64,000 nucleotides of DNA from Mycobacterium sp. 1164966.3 (lineage in GTDB: Bacteria > Actinomycetota > Actinomycetes > Mycobacteriales > Mycobacteriaceae): assembly GCF_001665395.1 (NCBI RefSeq), contig NZ_LZSG01000064.1, positions 124,001-188,000 of the forward strand, in the 5' to 3' direction. The notes beneath the pieces are model-generated. The model did not search any database, was not told the DNA's origin, and saw only the letters and a program-made list of their open reading frames with translations. This document shows positions 62,886 through 64,000 of this stretch, one piece after another (within the stretch, counting starts at the first letter, position 1; every line of letters starts with the position of its first letter). A program made the translations under genes and the position numbers.

Positions 62886-63760
62886 CGCTGGTCCAGACCT
62901 TTGTTGTAGGCGCTGGTGGAGCGGCCCAGCGCGGCGACCTGGGCATCCAGCTGGGGCATCAGCGTGGCGGCGGGGCCCAGGACCGGCCGCTCGCCCAGCC
63001 GGGTGGACAGCACCGGCTTGAGCCAGCGGAACAGGCCTACCCAGCGTGGGCAGTACACGCGATCCTGGCGGTTCTCGATGCCCTTGACGAACGCGTCGGC
63101 GCATCTGCTGAGGGTCGTCGTCCTGTTCAACGGCCACGGCAGCGCGGCGAGGAGTTGATCGAATGCCGGTAGGTCGGCCTTGGTGTCGCGAACCAGGGCG
63201 GTATCGATCCACGACATGTGCGCCGAGCCGACCGTGACGCCGAGGTGGGCGACCTCGAGCCGCAGCGCGTGGGCGAGATGCTCGTTGCCGGCCTTCGACA
63301 TGTCGTAGGGCGCCATCCCGGGAGCGGCGGCGTACGCGGCCAGCGACGAGACGATCATCAGATAGCCGCGACGGTCGATCAGGGCCGGCAGGGTTGCTCG
63401 CGCCGTGTGAAAGACACCGAGCAGGTTGACGTCCAGTACCCGCTTGACCGCCTCCGGGTCGACCTGCAGCACCGAGCCGTAGCTGGCGATGCCGGCGTTG
63501 GCCACCACGACGTCGATGCCGCCGAAGCGCTCGACGGCCTGGTCGGCCGCTCTCTGCATGGCGGCCAGATCGCGCACGTCGGCGACCACCGTGAGCACGC
63601 GGTCCTCACCGAGTTCGGCAGCCAACGCGGCCAACTCGCCCTTGTCCAGATCGGTGAGGACGAGTTTGGCGGCCTTGTTGCGCAGCCGGCGGGCGACCTC
63701 GGCCCCGATCCCGCGGGCCCCGCCCGTGATAAAGACGACTTTGCCGTGCACCGATGTCAT
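62882..63760 (-). CDS. Short-chain dehydrogenase/reductase
   Basis: A 292-residue SDR: TGGARGIGAEVARRL binds the cofactor and TDLDKG suggests NAD(H). NAGIASYG, the Ser in IVSSLAAY and YDMSK (YxxxK) complete the active site. A C-terminal extension (RWVGLFRWLKPVLSTRL) is amphipathic and may touch the membrane. The substrate is unknown. ATG 63760 (MTSVHGKVVFITGG) starts the fold, with AAGGAAG upstream; longer starts are not conserved. It lies 26 bp after the mshC stop. Confidence 0.9.
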   Translation of the reverse strand: MTSVHGKVVFITGGARGIGAEVARRLRNKAAKLVLTDLDKGELAALAAELGEDRVLTVVADVRDLAAMQRAADQAVERFGGIDVVVANAGIASYGSVLQVDPEAVKRVLDVNLLGVFHTARATLPALIDRRGYLMIVSSLAAYAAAPGMAPYDMSKAGNEHLAHALRLEVAHLGVTVGSAHMSWIDTALVRDTKADLPAFDQLLAALPWPLNRTTTLSRCADAFVKGIENRQDRVYCPRWVGLFRWLKPVLSTRLGERPVLGPAATLMPQLDAQVAALGRSTSAYNKGLDQR

Positions 63761-63786
63761 GGCCTGAAAAGCTTCCTTCGCGTGTC

Positions 63787-64000
63787 TTAAAGGTCCACCC
63801 CGAGCAGGGCATCGATCGCTGTGGCCACCAGTTGCGGCGCAGCTGCGTCGTGGCCACCGTATTCCAGCGCATCGGTGGACCAACCATCAAGTGCCGCAAC
63901 CGCTTTGGGCGTGTCCAGATCGTCGGCCAGATATTGGCGCAGCCGGGCGATGACGTCGGTGGCGTCGGGACCGGCGGGCAGGGTGGCCGCGGCGCGCCAG
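63787..64000 (-). CDS. mshC: Mycothiol ligase MshC, C-terminal end (partial)
   Basis: Only the last 70 codons are in the window; the start lies beyond the right edge. The visible part (ARLRQYLADDLDTPKAVAAL, DALEYGGHDAAAPQLV, TAIDALLGVDL) is the C-terminal end of MshC as known from M. tuberculosis Rv2130c. MshC is a cysteinyl-tRNA-synthetase-like enzyme that joins cysteine to GlcN-inositol in mycothiol synthesis. The catalytic HIGH/KMSKS motifs are outside the window. Confidence 0.88.
   Translation of the reverse strand, partial: WRAAATLPAGPDATDVIARLRQYLADDLDTPKAVAALDGWSTDALEYGGHDAAAPQLVATAIDALLGVDL

Overview
The window is chromosomal DNA of a high-GC actinomycete and is almost certainly from a non-tuberculous, probably slow-growing, Mycobacterium. 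It holds a complete Pup-proteasome locus, mycothiol (mshC) and F420-type enzymes, a PPE protein of the PPW type, class A beta-lactamase blaC, sigC and Esp-like (type VII secretion) proteins. Gene order follows what I remember of the M. tuberculosis segment from ppm1/lnt (Rv2051c) to mshC (Rv2130c), with local insertions and losses. It is not M. tuberculosis itself: mazEF7 and the gene between cobIJ and blaC are missing, and other genes have been added.

Layout. 1-9.4 kb: lnt (cut by the window edge), an amidohydrolase, fxsA, a dienelactone hydrolase, a membrane protein, a DJ-1/PfpI protein, a PPOX/F420-type protein and cobN. 9.4-14.4 kb: an accessory block with an SDR, a Baeyer-Villiger-type monooxygenase, an alpha/beta hydrolase and two small secreted proteins. 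14.4-24.9 kb: cobG-cobH-cobIJ (+) and cobL-cobM-cobK (-), with blaC, a PPE gene and sigC between them, then an SDR and a small flavin/F420 protein. 25.1-31.0 kb: an Esp-like cluster (DUF2563, an Rv0963c/Rv2542-like protein, EspJ-like, a membrane protein, EspK-like), partly AT-rich. 31.0-40.2 kb: an esterase, pepE, a 5'-3' exonuclease, a DUF4333 membrane protein, helY, tatC and tatA. 40.3-51 kb: the pupylation/proteasome locus pafC-pafB-pafA, vapBC, prcA-prcB-pup, dop, an unknown gene and mpa. 51-64 kb: lppK, a DUF503 protein, trmI, a RecB-like nuclease, a MerA-like reductase, a membrane protein, hisG-hisE, a crotonase, metH, a PAC2 protein, an SDR and the 3' end of mshC.

How the genes work together. 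Much of corrin-ring assembly (cobG, H, IJ, K, L, M) and cobalt insertion (cobN) sits with metH, a major consumer of cobalamin. The metH leader folds into what looks like an S-adenosylhomocysteine (SAH) riboswitch whose expression platform masks the Shine-Dalgarno; this is the most interesting item in the window. Pup is made as a GGQ precursor, deamidated by Dop and ligated by PafA, and its conjugates are unfolded by Mpa and degraded by PrcBA. PafBC are transcription activators encoded beside pafA. TatA and TatC form a core of the twin-arginine exporter that BlaC's RR signal would use.

Non-coding structure. All four convergent gene junctions longer than about 50 bp hold a palindrome or tandem repeat (near 10.3, 20.9, 49.0 and 52.1 kb). 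Two of these are copies of one roughly 72-bp element. A 28-bp-arm palindrome precedes helY, and a perfect 22-bp palindrome overlaps the vapBC promoter. I see no tRNA, rRNA, CRISPR array or insertion sequence.
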